Part shown: piece by piece, positions 33,252 through 40,348 of the stretch
Layout of the letters: each line of letters begins with the position of its first letter
Position numbering within the stretch: the first letter of the stretch is position 1
Origin: SZUA-430 sp044220975
GTDB taxonomy: Bacteria > Pseudomonadota > Alphaproteobacteria > Micropepsales > Micropepsaceae
DNA: 45,518 nt
Assembly (NCBI GenBank): GCA_044220975.1
Contig: JBGAPZ010000031.1
Coordinates: 1 to 45,518 of the forward strand
Direction: 5' to 3'
Position numbers and translations under genes: made by a program
Notes under the pieces: generated by a model
What the model saw: only the letters and a program-made list of their open reading frames with translations
What the model was told of the DNA's origin: nothing
Databases searched by the model: none

Positions 33252-34205
33252 ATGTTCTATTCGATCCGGCATGTGACGCGGCATCGTTACGATGCGCCCG
33301 TGCGCGAGAGTGTGATGCAGCTTTACATGCAGCCCAAAAGCGACGGGTCGCAGCGTCTGCAGTCGTTTCAGGTGGCGACGAACCCGCGTGCGGGCCTGCA
33401 AGCCTATACCGACCATTTCGGCAACGCGGTCTATCACTTCGACGTGCCTGGCGAACATCAGGAGCTCACCGTCGAGGCCGATGCCGAAGTCGAGGTGATG
33501 GCGATGCCGGCGCCGCCCGAATGGGTGGACGGATCGGCGTGGCAGACGCTCGCTTCGCCGCAGGTGCGCGGCGAGAACTACGACATGCTGGCCCCGCACG
33601 GTATGGCGGTGGCGACGCCTTCGCTCACGACGTTCTTGAGCGAGCACAATCTGACCAAGACCGACGATCCGATGACGACGTTGCGCCGGCTCAACCGCAC
33701 GCTGTTCGACGCATTCGCTTATTCGCCGGACACGACGGAGGTGGATTCGCCGATCGACGTCGCGCTCGAGAAGCGGGCGGGCGTGTGCCAGGACTTCGCG
33801 CATATCATGATCGCGACCGCGCGCGGTTGGGGCATCCCCGCGCGGTACGTGTCGGGCTATCTCTACACGAAGCGCGATGCGGGCGACCGCTCGGCCGCGG
33901 ATGCGACGCATGCATGGGTGGAGGCGTTCGTGCCCGGCGTTGGCTGGGTCGGCTTCGATCCGACGAACAACGTGCTCGCGGGCGAGCGGCACATTCGTGT
34001 TGCGATCGGGCGCGATTACGACGACGTGCCGCCGTCACGCGGCGTGTTCAAGGGACCGGCGAACGGCGAGCTTGCGGTGGCGGTGCGCGTCACGCCCGCG
34101 CAAGCGCCCAGGCGGCGCGACGATTTCCTCCGCGTGGTGAAGCCGCTCACGAACACCGTCGAGCGCGGGCAAGCAGGCGACGCCGAGGCGCAGCAGCAGC
34201 AGTAG
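33252..34205 (+). CDS. Transglutaminase-like cysteine peptidase
   Basis: A 317-residue protein with the bacterial transglutaminase N-terminal domain (IRHVTRHRYDAPVRESVMQL) and a core with a full catalytic triad. These are Cys179 in RAGVCQDFAHIM, His220 in DATHAWVEAFVP and Asp236 in GWVGFDPTNN. It lacks a signal peptide, so it should be cytoplasmic. Such proteins are predicted to hydrolyse or transfer the peptide bonds made by the neighbouring ATP-grasp. The gene starts 10 bp after the alpha-E stop, confirming a three-gene operon. In many genomes a proteasome-like Anbu peptidase is a fourth member; none is seen here. The C-terminus is Gln-rich (EAQQQQ). Confidence 0.9.
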   Translation: MFYSIRHVTRHRYDAPVRESVMQLYMQPKSDGSQRLQSFQVATNPRAGLQAYTDHFGNAVYHFDVPGEHQELTVEADAEVEVMAMPAPPEWVDGSAWQTLASPQVRGENYDMLAPHGMAVATPSLTTFLSEHNLTKTDDPMTTLRRLNRTLFDAFAYSPDTTEVDSPIDVALEKRAGVCQDFAHIMIATARGWGIPARYVSGYLYTKRDAGDRSAADATHAWVEAFVPGVGWVGFDPTNNVLAGERHIRVAIGRDYDDVPPSRGVFKGPANGELAVAVRVTPAQAPRRRDDFLRVVKPLTNTVERGQAGDAEAQQQQ

Positions 34206-34233
34206 TCGTAGCGACGGCGCGGAAGACCCGCGC

Positions 34234-34665
34234 TTACTTCAGCGTTGCGAGGTACGCGACGACGTTCGCGCGGTCTTGGGGTTTCTTGAGGCCGGCGTAG
34301 GCCATCTTCGTGCCCGGGATTTTCACCTTCGGGTTTTCGAGATAGTCGGCGAGCACTTGCGCGGTCCAGGTGATGCCGGAGTTCTTGTTCGCGGCCGTGT
34401 AGGTGTAGCCGGCGACGGTGCCTGCCTTGCGGCCGACGACGCCGAAGAGCGTGGGGCCGATCTTGTTTTCGCCCGCCTTGGCGCTATGGCAGACGGCGCA
34501 GACGGTGAACTTCGTTTTGCCGGCGGTTGCGTCGCCCGTGAACGAGGCGCCGGTTGCGTCTTTGATCACGACGGGTGCGGGAGCGGCCGGAGGCGTGGCG
34601 GCAACGGCAAAGCTTGCGCCGGCGAGCAGCGCCGTTGCGGTCGCGATGAGAGCATGTACGCGCAT
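34234..34665 (-). CDS. Class I cytochrome c (c2/c-550-like)
   Basis: A 143-residue exported cytochrome starting at MRVHALIATA (ribosome-binding site AGGAGA). The signal peptide ends AVAA. Heme is attached through Cys56-Cys59-His60 (VCAVCHSAKAG), and Met121 in PGTKMAYAGL is the distal ligand, so it is a low-spin class I cytochrome. IGPTLFGVVGRKAGTVAGYTYT is the family's typical loop. It would shuttle electrons in the periplasm, for example from the bc1 complex to an oxidase; the partner is not in this window. It is convergent with the transglutaminase gene and divergent from hemE, which makes the precursor of its own heme. Confidence 0.94.
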   Translation of the reverse strand: MRVHALIATATALLAGASFAVAATPPAAPAPVVIKDATGASFTGDATAGKTKFTVCAVCHSAKAGENKIGPTLFGVVGRKAGTVAGYTYTAANKNSGITWTAQVLADYLENPKVKIPGTKMAYAGLKKPQDRANVVAYLATLK

Positions 34666-34762
34666 GGTATCTCCTTGACTGATTGCCGGTTTGGTTCGCC
34701 CGTTGCACATGACATAATAGCGCTCGCGTCCAACCTCAACCGGATCACTTCAGCGCAGGCCC

Positions 34763-35794
34763 ATGACCGAACGCTTACTCTTGCGCGCCCTTCGCGGCGA
34801 AAGCCTGACCCCGCCGCCGATCTGGCTGATGCGGCAAGCGGGGCGCTATTTGCCCGAGTATCGCCAGGTGCGTGCGCAGGCGGGCGACTTCTTGTCACTG
34901 TGCTATTCGCCAGCGCTTGCGGCGGAGGTGACGCTGCAGCCGATCCGCCGTTACGGCTTCGACGCGGCGATCGTGTTCGCGGACATCTTGCTGATCCCGC
35001 ATGCGCTGGGCGTGGGGTTGAGGTTTGCGGAAGGCGAAGGGCCGAAGCTCGATCCGATTCGCGACGTGAGCGGCCTCGCGCGGCTTTGCGCTTCGGAGGC
35101 TGCGGTTGCGAAACTTGCACCGGTCTACGAAACGCTGTCGCTTTTGCGCGCGAAGCTGCCGGGCGAGACCGCGCTCATCGGGTTTGCGGGCGCGCCGTGG
35201 ACGGTTGCGACTTATGTCGTCGAAGGCGGCGGCTCGTCGGATCAGGCAGCGGCGAAGCTTTGGGCTTACCGCGACTCGGACGGCTTTGCGCAGCTGATCG
35301 ACCGTTTGACCGAGGCCACGATCCTCTATCTCGAGCGCCAGATCGAAGCGGGCGCCGATGTGCTGCAGCTCTTCGAAAGTTGGGCGAGCGGCTTGCCCGA
35401 GCCGATGTTCGAACGTCTGTGCATTCGTCCGATGGCGCGTATCGTTTCCGCGTTGAAGGCGCGTCACCCGCGCGTGCCGATCATCGGCTTTCCGCGGGGC
35501 GCCGGCGTGCTCGCGCTTCGTTATGCGGCCGAGACCGGCATCGACGCGATGAGCCTCGATCCCTCGCAGCCGATCGCGTGGATGCGCGCGAACCTCACGC
35601 GCAAGATCACGCTGCAAGGCAACCTCGACCCGATCGCGCTTGCGGCCGGCGGCGAGGCGCTGGCGTCGGGCGTGCGCGCGATCCTCAGCGCCGCGAAGGG
35701 TGCGCCGTTCGTGTTCAACCTCGGCCACGGCATTGTTCCGGGCACGGACCCGGCACACGTGCAGCGGTTGGTGGAGCTGGTCAGGGGCGGGTGA
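34763..35794 (+). CDS. hemE: Uroporphyrinogen decarboxylase
   Basis: A 343-residue enzyme of normal family length that removes four carboxyl groups from uroporphyrinogen III to give coproporphyrinogen III in heme synthesis. Signatures are PPIWLMRQAGRYLPEYR at residues ~19-34 (Arg residues binding substrate) and YGFDAAIVFADILLIPHALG with the catalytic-region Asp. The later segments are LIGFAGAPWTVATYVVEGGG and IIGFPRGAG, with FNLGHGIVPGTDP at the C-terminus. It stands apart from other hem genes. The divergent cytochrome c gene (97-bp gap) could share regulation with it. Confidence 0.95.
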   Translation: MTERLLLRALRGESLTPPPIWLMRQAGRYLPEYRQVRAQAGDFLSLCYSPALAAEVTLQPIRRYGFDAAIVFADILLIPHALGVGLRFAEGEGPKLDPIRDVSGLARLCASEAAVAKLAPVYETLSLLRAKLPGETALIGFAGAPWTVATYVVEGGGSSDQAAAKLWAYRDSDGFAQLIDRLTEATILYLERQIEAGADVLQLFESWASGLPEPMFERLCIRPMARIVSALKARHPRVPIIGFPRGAGVLALRYAAETGIDAMSLDPSQPIAWMRANLTRKITLQGNLDPIALAAGGEALASGVRAILSAAKGAPFVFNLGHGIVPGTDPAHVQRLVELVRGG

Positions 35795-35892
35795 TCGCTG
35801 CCCCCTAAAGACGGGCGGCGGCTCGGCCGAAATTATCGCTAACGCCGCTTCGACTCGCATGTGAGGCGATGCGCGCTATATTCTTCCCGGCG

Positions 35893-36186
35893 ATGGCTAA
35901 GACACCGAAGACCACGAAGACGACGAAAGAACGCGACGCGCTCGCGGCGAAGATGCGCGGCAAGATGCTGATGCTGACCGGGCGGCAGCGCAAAGACCTC
36001 GCGATGGTCAAGGCGCGCAAGATGGCCGACAGCGGCGGCTATACCAGCTTTAAACACGTCGTCGAACAGATGGCCGCGACCGACGACGACGCGGCCGACA
36101 CGCTGCGCATCTGGGCCAGCGGCAACGACATCTTCGCGATCGATTTGATCTGCGAGAAATGGCGCAAGGCGCAGCCGCGGCGATAG
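35893..36186 (+). CDS. Hypothetical basic protein
   Basis: A 97-residue reading from MAKTPKTTKTTK; ATG 35869 would add eight residues. The N-terminus is Lys/Thr-rich, and MRGKMLMLTGRQRKDLAMVKARKMADSGG follows in a likely helical basic segment. The C-terminal half is acidic then basic (DDDAADTLRIWASGND, CEKWRKAQPRR). I do not recognise the family. Codon use resembles neighbouring genes and the frame is clean, so it is probably real. A REP-like palindrome begins 17 bases after the stop. Confidence 0.6.
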   Translation: MAKTPKTTKTTKERDALAAKMRGKMLMLTGRQRKDLAMVKARKMADSGGYTSFKHVVEQMAATDDDAADTLRIWASGNDIFAIDLICEKWRKAQPRR

Positions 36187-36202
36187 GCGTACAAACTTTA
36201 GC

Positions 36203-36238
36203 CGTCATGGCCGGGCTTTGACCCGGCCACCCAGGGAC
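36203..36238 (-). repeat. REP-like palindrome, copy 1
   Basis: Reverse orientation relative to the consensus CTGGGTGGCCGGGTCAAG + CCCGGCCATGACG. The core GGCCGGG/CCCGGCC pairs around a short loop. This copy has one extra T in the loop. It lies just after the hypothetical basic protein gene. Confidence 0.85.
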
Positions 36239-36255
36239 AGAGCGCGAGCGATTGA

Positions 36256-36436
36256 ATGTTGCGTAGGATAGCCATTCTGTTTGTCGTTATGGCGGCAGCG
36301 TTTTTTCCGTTCGTGTTTCTCGTTTTCAAGAATGATGGGCTGTCCGACGACACAAAGACGATCGCTTTCTCTGCTGTACTTCATCGCGTTTGCGGTGTTC
36401 GGGAATTGGTATGTGCTATTTTCCAATCGGATATGA
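36256..36436 (+). pseudogene. Frameshifted small membrane protein (putative)
   Basis: The ATG at 36256 opens a hydrophobic start (LRRIAILFVVMAAAFFPFVF) and then LKNDGLSDD-like hydrophilic residues (FKNDGLSDDTKTIAF). After about 36360 this frame loses its character. In the second frame a matching second helix appears (LLYFIAFAVFGNWYVLFSN), ending at TGA 36434-36436. The second frame has its own ATG at 36332. A single-base indel between about 36340 and 36371 would restore one protein of ~60 residues with two helices. I cannot exclude two separate short ORFs, or none. Confidence 0.4.
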
Positions 36437-36453
36437 GCGCACAGCGGTCGGCC

Positions 36454-36774
36454 CTACATCACACCCGCTACAGACAGCGCGAACAGCGAAGTCACGCCGA
36501 CGAAGGCTGGCAACGTCGTGAGCCTCAAGGCGCCGATCCAAAAGCCCGCTGTGCTGTCGGGAAATTGCGTCGCGCGAGCGCTGTGAACGAATGCGAAGCG
36601 GCGGAGGTGTTGCACCGGCCCGAAGCCCATGACCTCCGCGAGCGGCTGCAGATCGGGACGGCTCGCCTTATACCGGGCGACGTAAAGCGCAAGGGCCAGG
36701 TCGGCGACGGCATACGCGATCGCAACGGCCCCGATGGCGAACAACAGCGTCAGCTTTACCCATTCGTGCAGCAT
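36454..36774 (-). CDS. Hypothetical membrane protein
   Basis: A 106-residue protein with hydrophobic segments at about residues 7-32 and 82-104, separated by a hydrophilic middle containing DLQPLAEVMGFGPVQHLRR. No family is recognised. It lies in a low-density stretch flanked by REP-like palindromes on both sides (36203-36238 and 36810-36844), so gene status rests on the membrane pattern and a clean frame. Confidence 0.5.
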   Translation of the reverse strand: MLHEWVKLTLLFAIGAVAIAYAVADLALALYVARYKASRPDLQPLAEVMGFGPVQHLRRFAFVHSARATQFPDSTAGFWIGALRLTTLPAFVGVTSLFALSVAGVM

Positions 36775-36809
36775 TGCCGTTCTTTAGTTGTTGCGCGACG
36801 TTCCTTCAA

Positions 36810-36844
36810 CGTCATGGCCGGGCTTGACCCGGCCACCCAGGGAC
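36810..36844 (-). repeat. REP-like palindrome, copy 2
   Basis: Reverse-orientation copy, full length, with the uninterrupted core GGCCGGGCTTGACCCGGCC. It sits between two minus-strand membrane-protein genes. Confidence 0.88.
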
Positions 36845-36854
36845 GGTGCTCTCT

Positions 36855-37064
36855 TTAGGAAAAAACACTCGCACTTATGTCGTCGCGCGGCCATCGTGAG
36901 AAAGCGATGTACCAGAGGAGCGCTATGGCTCCCAGCATCGGCAGCAGAGCTACGAGCAACAGCCAACGCGACCTTCCAGTGCGCGGGATAATTGCGTAGA
37001 GCGGGATCACTATCAGCAGCGAAAACACCAACGTAGGAACCATTTGGATGAGGATGTCGGCCAC
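36855..37064 (-). CDS. Small two-helix membrane protein
   Basis: A 69-residue reading from GTG 37062-37064, with AGGAG seven bases upstream; the longer frame to 37163 runs through a REP palindrome. Helix one is about residues 9-27 (TLVFSLLIVIPLYAIIP), then a basic turn (RTGRSRW), then helix two (LLLVALLPMLGAIALLWYIA). The end is charged (FSRWPRDDIS). It resembles many unnamed alphaproteobacterial two-helix proteins. Function unknown. Confidence 0.65.
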   Translation of the reverse strand: MADILIQMVPTLVFSLLIVIPLYAIIPRTGRSRWLLLVALLPMLGAIALLWYIAFSRWPRDDISASVFS

Positions 37065-37077
37065 GTCGTCACTCCTT

Positions 37078-37103
37078 GGCCGGGTCAAGCCCGGCCATGA
37101 TGG
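37078..37103 (+). repeat. REP-like palindrome, copy 3 (core)
   Basis: Forward-orientation core GGCCGGGTCAAGCCCGGCC followed by ATGATGG, without the leading CTGGGT. It overlaps the upstream region of the 69-residue membrane protein. Confidence 0.8.
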
Positions 37104-37196
37104 GGGTTTTGATCGAAGGGCCTCGCGCGGTCGAGCGGGCGCTTGTCCCGGGAGCGCGGGCATCTTGCCCGCTCTGATGACGAAGGCGATATGGAG

Positions 37197-37514
37197 CTAG
37201 GTCGATATCCACATCGCATAAGTCAGCGCGTCTCGATCCGGCACTTCGTTCAGCACCTGCTGTGCGAATGCGACGCTCGCCAGTACTTTCTTGTCCCACG
37301 CAATCTCGTTGCGATCGTCTTGGAAGAAGAACGTGGCATCCATCCTCGCTCTGAGAGTGCCCCGCTCTTCTTTTTGAAAGCCTTCAACCGCGCTGATGAT
37401 GAAGCTTCTATCGCGTGCCATCACCAACAACGCGGTAAAGTCTTGAAAGCTCAAACCTCGGGCACCACGACCCGTCTGAGCGTCGCGGAGCACGTCATCG
37501 ACTAACCTGTCCAT
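37197..37514 (-). CDS. Hypothetical soluble protein
   Basis: A 105-residue protein without membrane segments or a signal peptide. It is mixed alpha/beta in composition, with DFTALLVMARDRSFIISAVE, then RARMDATFFFQDD and AWDKKVLASVAFAQQVLNE. I do not recognise a family. The frame is clean from ATG 37512 to TAG 37197, with few rare codons. It is flanked by REP-like copies 3 and 4. Confidence 0.55.
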   Translation of the reverse strand: MDRLVDDVLRDAQTGRGARGLSFQDFTALLVMARDRSFIISAVEGFQKEERGTLRARMDATFFFQDDRNEIAWDKKVLASVAFAQQVLNEVPDRDALTYAMWIST

Positions 37515-37553
37515 CGAGCGGTCTCACATTTGATTTCCCTATGAGCAGCGACT

Positions 37554-37583
37554 CTGGGTGGCCGGGTCAAGCCCGCCATGACG
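37554..37583 (+). repeat. REP-like palindrome, copy 4
   Basis: Forward copy with leading CTGGGTGGCCGGGTCAAG. The right arm is shortened (CCCGCCATGACG), so the stem is imperfect. Confidence 0.8.
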
Positions 37584-37598
37584 CATTTGGGTGGGCGC

Positions 37599-37775
37599 TC
37601 AGCCGTTGTGCTTAAGGCGCCATTCGTAGCGGGCGGTTGCGAAGAACAAAAGTCCGATCAGGACGACCGGCGCCGCAAACAGCGGCGCGAACGTCCGAAG
37701 TTCTTCGTTGTTCTGTTTCAGCGCGGCCGCGACTTGCAAGATTTCGTCGCAAGCGCCACTCAAGGTGCAGTTCAC
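37599..37775 (-). CDS. Small single-helix protein with secreted-like Cys pair (tentative)
   Basis: A 58-residue frame from GTG 37773-37775, bounded upstream by an in-frame TGA. VNCTLSGACDEILQ carries two Cys. QNNEELRTFAPLFAAP precedes one membrane helix (VVLIGLLFFATA) and a basic tail (RYEWRLKHNG). The pattern suggests a short tail-anchored membrane protein, or the C-terminal part of one. No ribosome-binding site is seen. It is antisense to the start of the broken SIR2-like frame, so only one of the two is real over 37708-37775. Confidence 0.4.
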   Translation of the reverse strand: MNCTLSGACDEILQVAAALKQNNEELRTFAPLFAAPVVLIGLLFFATARYEWRLKHNG

Positions 37776-38139
37776 AAATCGAACCGGTCAGTTCGATACA
37801 CCCGATAACTGGTCTCATATTCTGGAAGGTGCCGAGGGCATCAAGACGATCCATGAGACGATGAAAGATCGCACTGCCGTGGAGATGGCAAGAGCCGCCC
37901 TACGGCCAGCAACGCGGATACTCTTTGTCGGTAATTCGTTCATCGAACAGAACATGGCGTTGCTAGAAGGAGCCGTCGCACGGAGCCGTGTTTGAGGGAC
38001 GGCTTATAAACTCAGCGCAGAGCACTTGCAGCAAGCGGAGCATCTGACGGCCCGAGCCTTCAGCGCAGGCGATCGTTGCGTGCTCAAGCAAGAATGGACA
38101 GCTGAAAGTATGCTGAGCGATATCGTCGAGACGTTGTGA
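37708..38139 (+). pseudogene. Truncated SIR2-like domain gene with in-frame stop
   Basis: The frame reads 95 residues to TGA 37993-37995 and then continues in the same frame for 47 more codons to TGA 38137-38139 without losing coding character. Residues ~30-60 (NWSHILEGAEGIKTIHETMKD is the key segment) and ILFVGNSFIEQNMALL (71-86) resemble the C-terminal part of SIR2-type domains, where 'ilFlGfgf...N..lL' recurs. After the stop come a helical segment (LSAEHLQQAEHLTARAF) and SMLSDIVETL. The N-terminal NAD-binding half is absent upstream. I read it as a decayed fragment; the family assignment is by motif recall only. Confidence 0.45.
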
Positions 38140-38192
38140 TGTTATCAACGTGAGTACGAAAGTCTGATCCGGCTTCGCGGACAGTGACAGCG

Positions 38193-38523
38193 TCACCGCC
38201 TCGTTCGGCGAGGCTTTCGGTTGAGTTTGCGTAGTTCGGCCGGTGCGTCCGGGTCGCCCATCTTTATGGCGACTTCAAACCAATGCTTGGACCACCGCGC
38301 GCCACCTCTGCTTCGATAGTGAATGGCGAGATTGTACGCCCTTCGGCTGCGGCCGCTTGATCTTGTCGTCAAGCAGATTCCCTAGACTGACTTGGGCAGT
38401 TGGATCTCCGGCTTGTGCCGCCTTTCTAAAGGCGCTCACGGCTTTCTCCACGCGCCCTGCAGCGTCATGCGCGAAGCCTTCGAATAGCCACTTGTCGGCG
38501 TCGCTTTGGTCTTTCTTTTGCAC
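38193..38523 (-). pseudogene. Frameshifted Sel1/TPR-repeat protein
   Basis: The start MQKKDQSDADKWLFEGFAHD is followed by helical repeat sequence (AQAGDPTAQVSLGNLL), ending in frame at 38275. Just before that end, from about 38330, a second frame carries the continuation typical of Sel1-repeat proteins: AYNLAIHYRSRGGARWSKHW, then FEVAIKMGDPDAPAELRKLN, closing at TGA 38193-38195. The join at PQPK...RAYNLAIHY looks like a small deletion plus a frameshift. Sel1 proteins are scaffolds with no catalytic function of their own. Confidence 0.6.
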
Positions 38524-38540
38524 AGTTCATATTCCATCCG

Positions 38541-38560
38541 CCTGGGTGGCCGGCCATGAT
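38541..38560 (+). repeat. REP-like palindrome, copy 5 (internally deleted)
   Basis: CCTGGGTGGCCGGCCATGAT: the loop and half of each arm are missing, as if one slippage event joined the two GGCC halves. It overlaps the ATG at 38556, which argues against that start for the next gene. Confidence 0.65.
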
Positions 38561-38588
38561 ACCGTGTCCTGTCGGTCAGGGCGACGAT

Positions 38589-38825
38589 GTGAGCAAACAG
38601 CGCGAGATTTGGTTTCGCAACATGATTAGGTGGGCTCCGTGGTCGGTGCATCCCATCCATTGGAAGGGATTTGCCCTCATCATCCTCGGGCCGATCATTC
38701 TTATCGGCGTCTGGAACGTGCTTTTTATGTGGCGGATCATACCGCTTGAGATCAGCGGGCTACTATTCATTGTCGGCATCATCGCGTTCGTGGTCGCGGT
38801 CTACAGGCATACGAGTTGGGACTAA
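38589..38825 (+). CDS. Small two-helix membrane protein
   Basis: A 78-residue reading from GTG 38589 (VSKQREIWFRNM); ATG 38556 would lie inside a REP-like repeat. After a basic/aromatic N-terminus (RWAPWSVHPIHWKG) come helix one (FALIILGPIILIGVWNVLF) and helix two (GLLFIVGIIAFVVAVY), with a short hydrophilic end. Family not recognised. It is followed by another plus-strand gene 10 bp later. Confidence 0.65.
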   Translation: MSKQREIWFRNMIRWAPWSVHPIHWKGFALIILGPIILIGVWNVLFMWRIIPLEISGLLFIVGIIAFVVAVYRHTSWD

Positions 38826-38835
38826 GGCACGAACA

Positions 38836-39390
38836 ATGACCCGCACCCTCGGTCTTAGCGTTTTGATGGTTGCTCTGCTGCTTGGGTGGCAGGGGTATCG
38901 TGTTTGGGCGATGACGCGCAGTTGTGAGGCTGAGGCGCGGGCGGTTCTGGCTGCCGCCGATCCGTTGGATCGTGCGCCGCCGGCGCAAGTTGCTGCGGTG
39001 ATCGAGAAGAATATTCCGGTCGCGCGGCTGTTCGATTATCTCGCGACGATTTTGCTCGACCGGCACAAATGCGGCGGGGGCTCGCATTGGAGCGGGACGG
39101 AGTGGCTGATCGATCAGCCTGCGCTCACGTGGCATTTGCGTGCTGCGTTTTCGAAGGATGAGATGATTGGGTTGTTTGCGAGTACGGCGGATATGGGCAA
39201 GGGCACGATCGGCCTCAATCGCGGCGCGCAGCGAATCTACAAGCAGGATTTTACGCAGCTGAATGAGCAGGATCTCAAGTGCATCGTCTGGCGATCATTG
39301 GGAAAGCCAGGGCACGTGCCCGTTGGCTTTCCTGTGCCCCCGATTTGGCTATGTCCTGATGGCGCGGTTCCGCTGCGGTCGCAGCGATGA
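38836..39390 (+). CDS. Hypothetical exported protein with weak GT51-like C-terminal pattern
   Basis: A 184-residue protein starting at MTRTLGLSVLMVALLLGWQG, with a membrane anchor at about residues 4-22. The middle has FDYLATILLDRHKCGGGSHW and the C-terminal part KGTIGLNRGAQRIYKQDF, then TQLNEQDLKCIVWRSLGKPG. The order 'G..RGAQRIY.KDF..L...el..i' recalls the end of glycosyltransferase 51 (peptidoglycan glycosyltransferase) domains, but the catalytic Glu region is not evident. I would not assign activity. It is co-directional with the preceding small membrane protein gene. Confidence 0.6.
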   Translation: MTRTLGLSVLMVALLLGWQGYRVWAMTRSCEAEARAVLAAADPLDRAPPAQVAAVIEKNIPVARLFDYLATILLDRHKCGGGSHWSGTEWLIDQPALTWHLRAAFSKDEMIGLFASTADMGKGTIGLNRGAQRIYKQDFTQLNEQDLKCIVWRSLGKPGHVPVGFPVPPIWLCPDGAVPLRSQR

Positions 39391-39409
39391 GACGAGCAAA
39401 GTTCAGCGT

Positions 39410-39442
39410 CCCTGGGTGGCCGGGTCGGGTCCCGCCATGACG
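39410..39442 (+). repeat. REP-like palindrome, copy 6
   Basis: Forward copy with altered loop (GGCCGGGTCGGGTCCCGCCATGACG). It lies between two plus-strand genes. Confidence 0.8.
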
Positions 39443-39498
39443 CCTTATTTGACGTTTTCTCGTAACGCGCGTGTACTCGTGGCTTGTAAGAGGTTCGG

Positions 39499-39819
39499 AT
39501 GTTCCCGCCGCCGTCGTGGAGTTATGTCGTTCTGTCGGAGATGACGCCTGCCGTGCTTTCGGTAGCAATCGCGGCGGTGATTGCGACTGCGGCGAGCCGG
39601 GTCGCCCGCCATCACATCGCGCTTAGAGCGCATGGAAGCGTTCATCTCACGCGCGAAGACACATTGGCGTTGATGGCGAAGCATCGAGGTTTGCGGATGC
39701 TCGCCGGCGTGGCAACCGCGCTGCAGATTCTTGCCGGCGGCTTGGTGATCGCGGCTGGCGTTTGGATGAAGTTCGCCGAGGACACGGCACCGCTTGTCGA
39801 CACCGGCATACTGCACTGA
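39499..39819 (+). CDS. Hypothetical membrane protein
   Basis: A 106-residue protein with AGAGG five bases before the ATG. Helix one spans about residues 15-35 (TPAVLSVAIAAVIATAA). The basic segment RVARHHIALRAHGS and a helical RED-type stretch (LTREDTLALMAKHRGLRML) follow. Helix two is about 70-90 (AGVATALQILAGGLVIAAGV). No known family is recognised. REP-like copies flank it on both sides. Confidence 0.6.
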   Translation: MFPPPSWSYVVLSEMTPAVLSVAIAAVIATAASRVARHHIALRAHGSVHLTREDTLALMAKHRGLRMLAGVATALQILAGGLVIAAGVWMKFAEDTAPLVDTGILH

Positions 39820-39828
39820 ATGACGCAG

Positions 39829-39860
39829 ACGTGGGTGGTCCGCCTTCGCGGACCATGACG
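39829..39860 (+). repeat. REP-like palindrome, copy 7 (variant arms)
   Basis: The outer frame GTGGGTGG...CCATGACGG is kept but the stem is GGTCCGCCTTCGCGGACC. Both arms changed together, so pairing is preserved: compensatory change within the same repeat family. Confidence 0.7.
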
Positions 39861-39895
39861 GGTGGGGGTGTAGCGTCAGTGCGGCTGCTTCCGCC

Positions 39896-40306
39896 CTAGC
39901 GACCGCGAAACGTAGAATAGGTCGCCTTGATGTGCGCCCAGTACTCGTCTCGAGCGACCGCTCCGAAGACGAGGGCCATCACGGCATGCGTGAAGGCTCC
40001 CCACAACAAGAACAATGCGATCAGCAATGCTGGATTCGCAAGAGCGCTACCCACGCCCGTCTTGACGATCGCGGCGAATGTGAAGAACGCACCAAGGACG
40101 CCACCGTACGAGAGCGAAATCGCAGTGCGGCGCCACGGTGTAGGCAGAAGCGCACTCGCTCTGCTCAGGGCGAGAAGAAGAACCACATAGGCAATCGAGA
40201 TAGCGAGTGCTTGGACGTCCGTCGCAGCGCCAGCCATAACGGAAATAGCCCGCCGAAGCGCGAGGTGCGACGTCAGGAACGCGATCACCATTACTACCAT
40301 CAACAT
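39896..40306 (-). CDS. Hypothetical four-helix membrane protein
   Basis: A 136-residue protein with four hydrophobic segments: about residues 2-20, 28-48, 65-85 and 92-115. It starts MLMVVMVIAFLTSHLALRRA and ends with a hydrophilic tail (ARDEYWAHIKATYSTFRGR). Family unrecognised. It sits between REP-like copies 7 and 8 on the minus strand. Start ATG 40304-40306 has no obvious ribosome-binding site. Confidence 0.6.
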   Translation of the reverse strand: MLMVVMVIAFLTSHLALRRAISVMAGAATDVQALAISIAYVVLLLALSRASALLPTPWRRTAISLSYGGVLGAFFTFAAIVKTGVGSALANPALLIALFLLWGAFTHAVMALVFGAVARDEYWAHIKATYSTFRGR

Positions 40307-40348
40307 GACCAGCCATTAGCCAGGATCTCCGTCGCGTCTAGCGTTGCG

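Noticed and set aside
37993..37995. In-frame TGA considered as selenocysteine
   Set aside because: There is no sign of a selenoprotein family or a SECIS-like hairpin directly after it, and the gene is already truncated at its N-terminus, so decay is the simpler reading.
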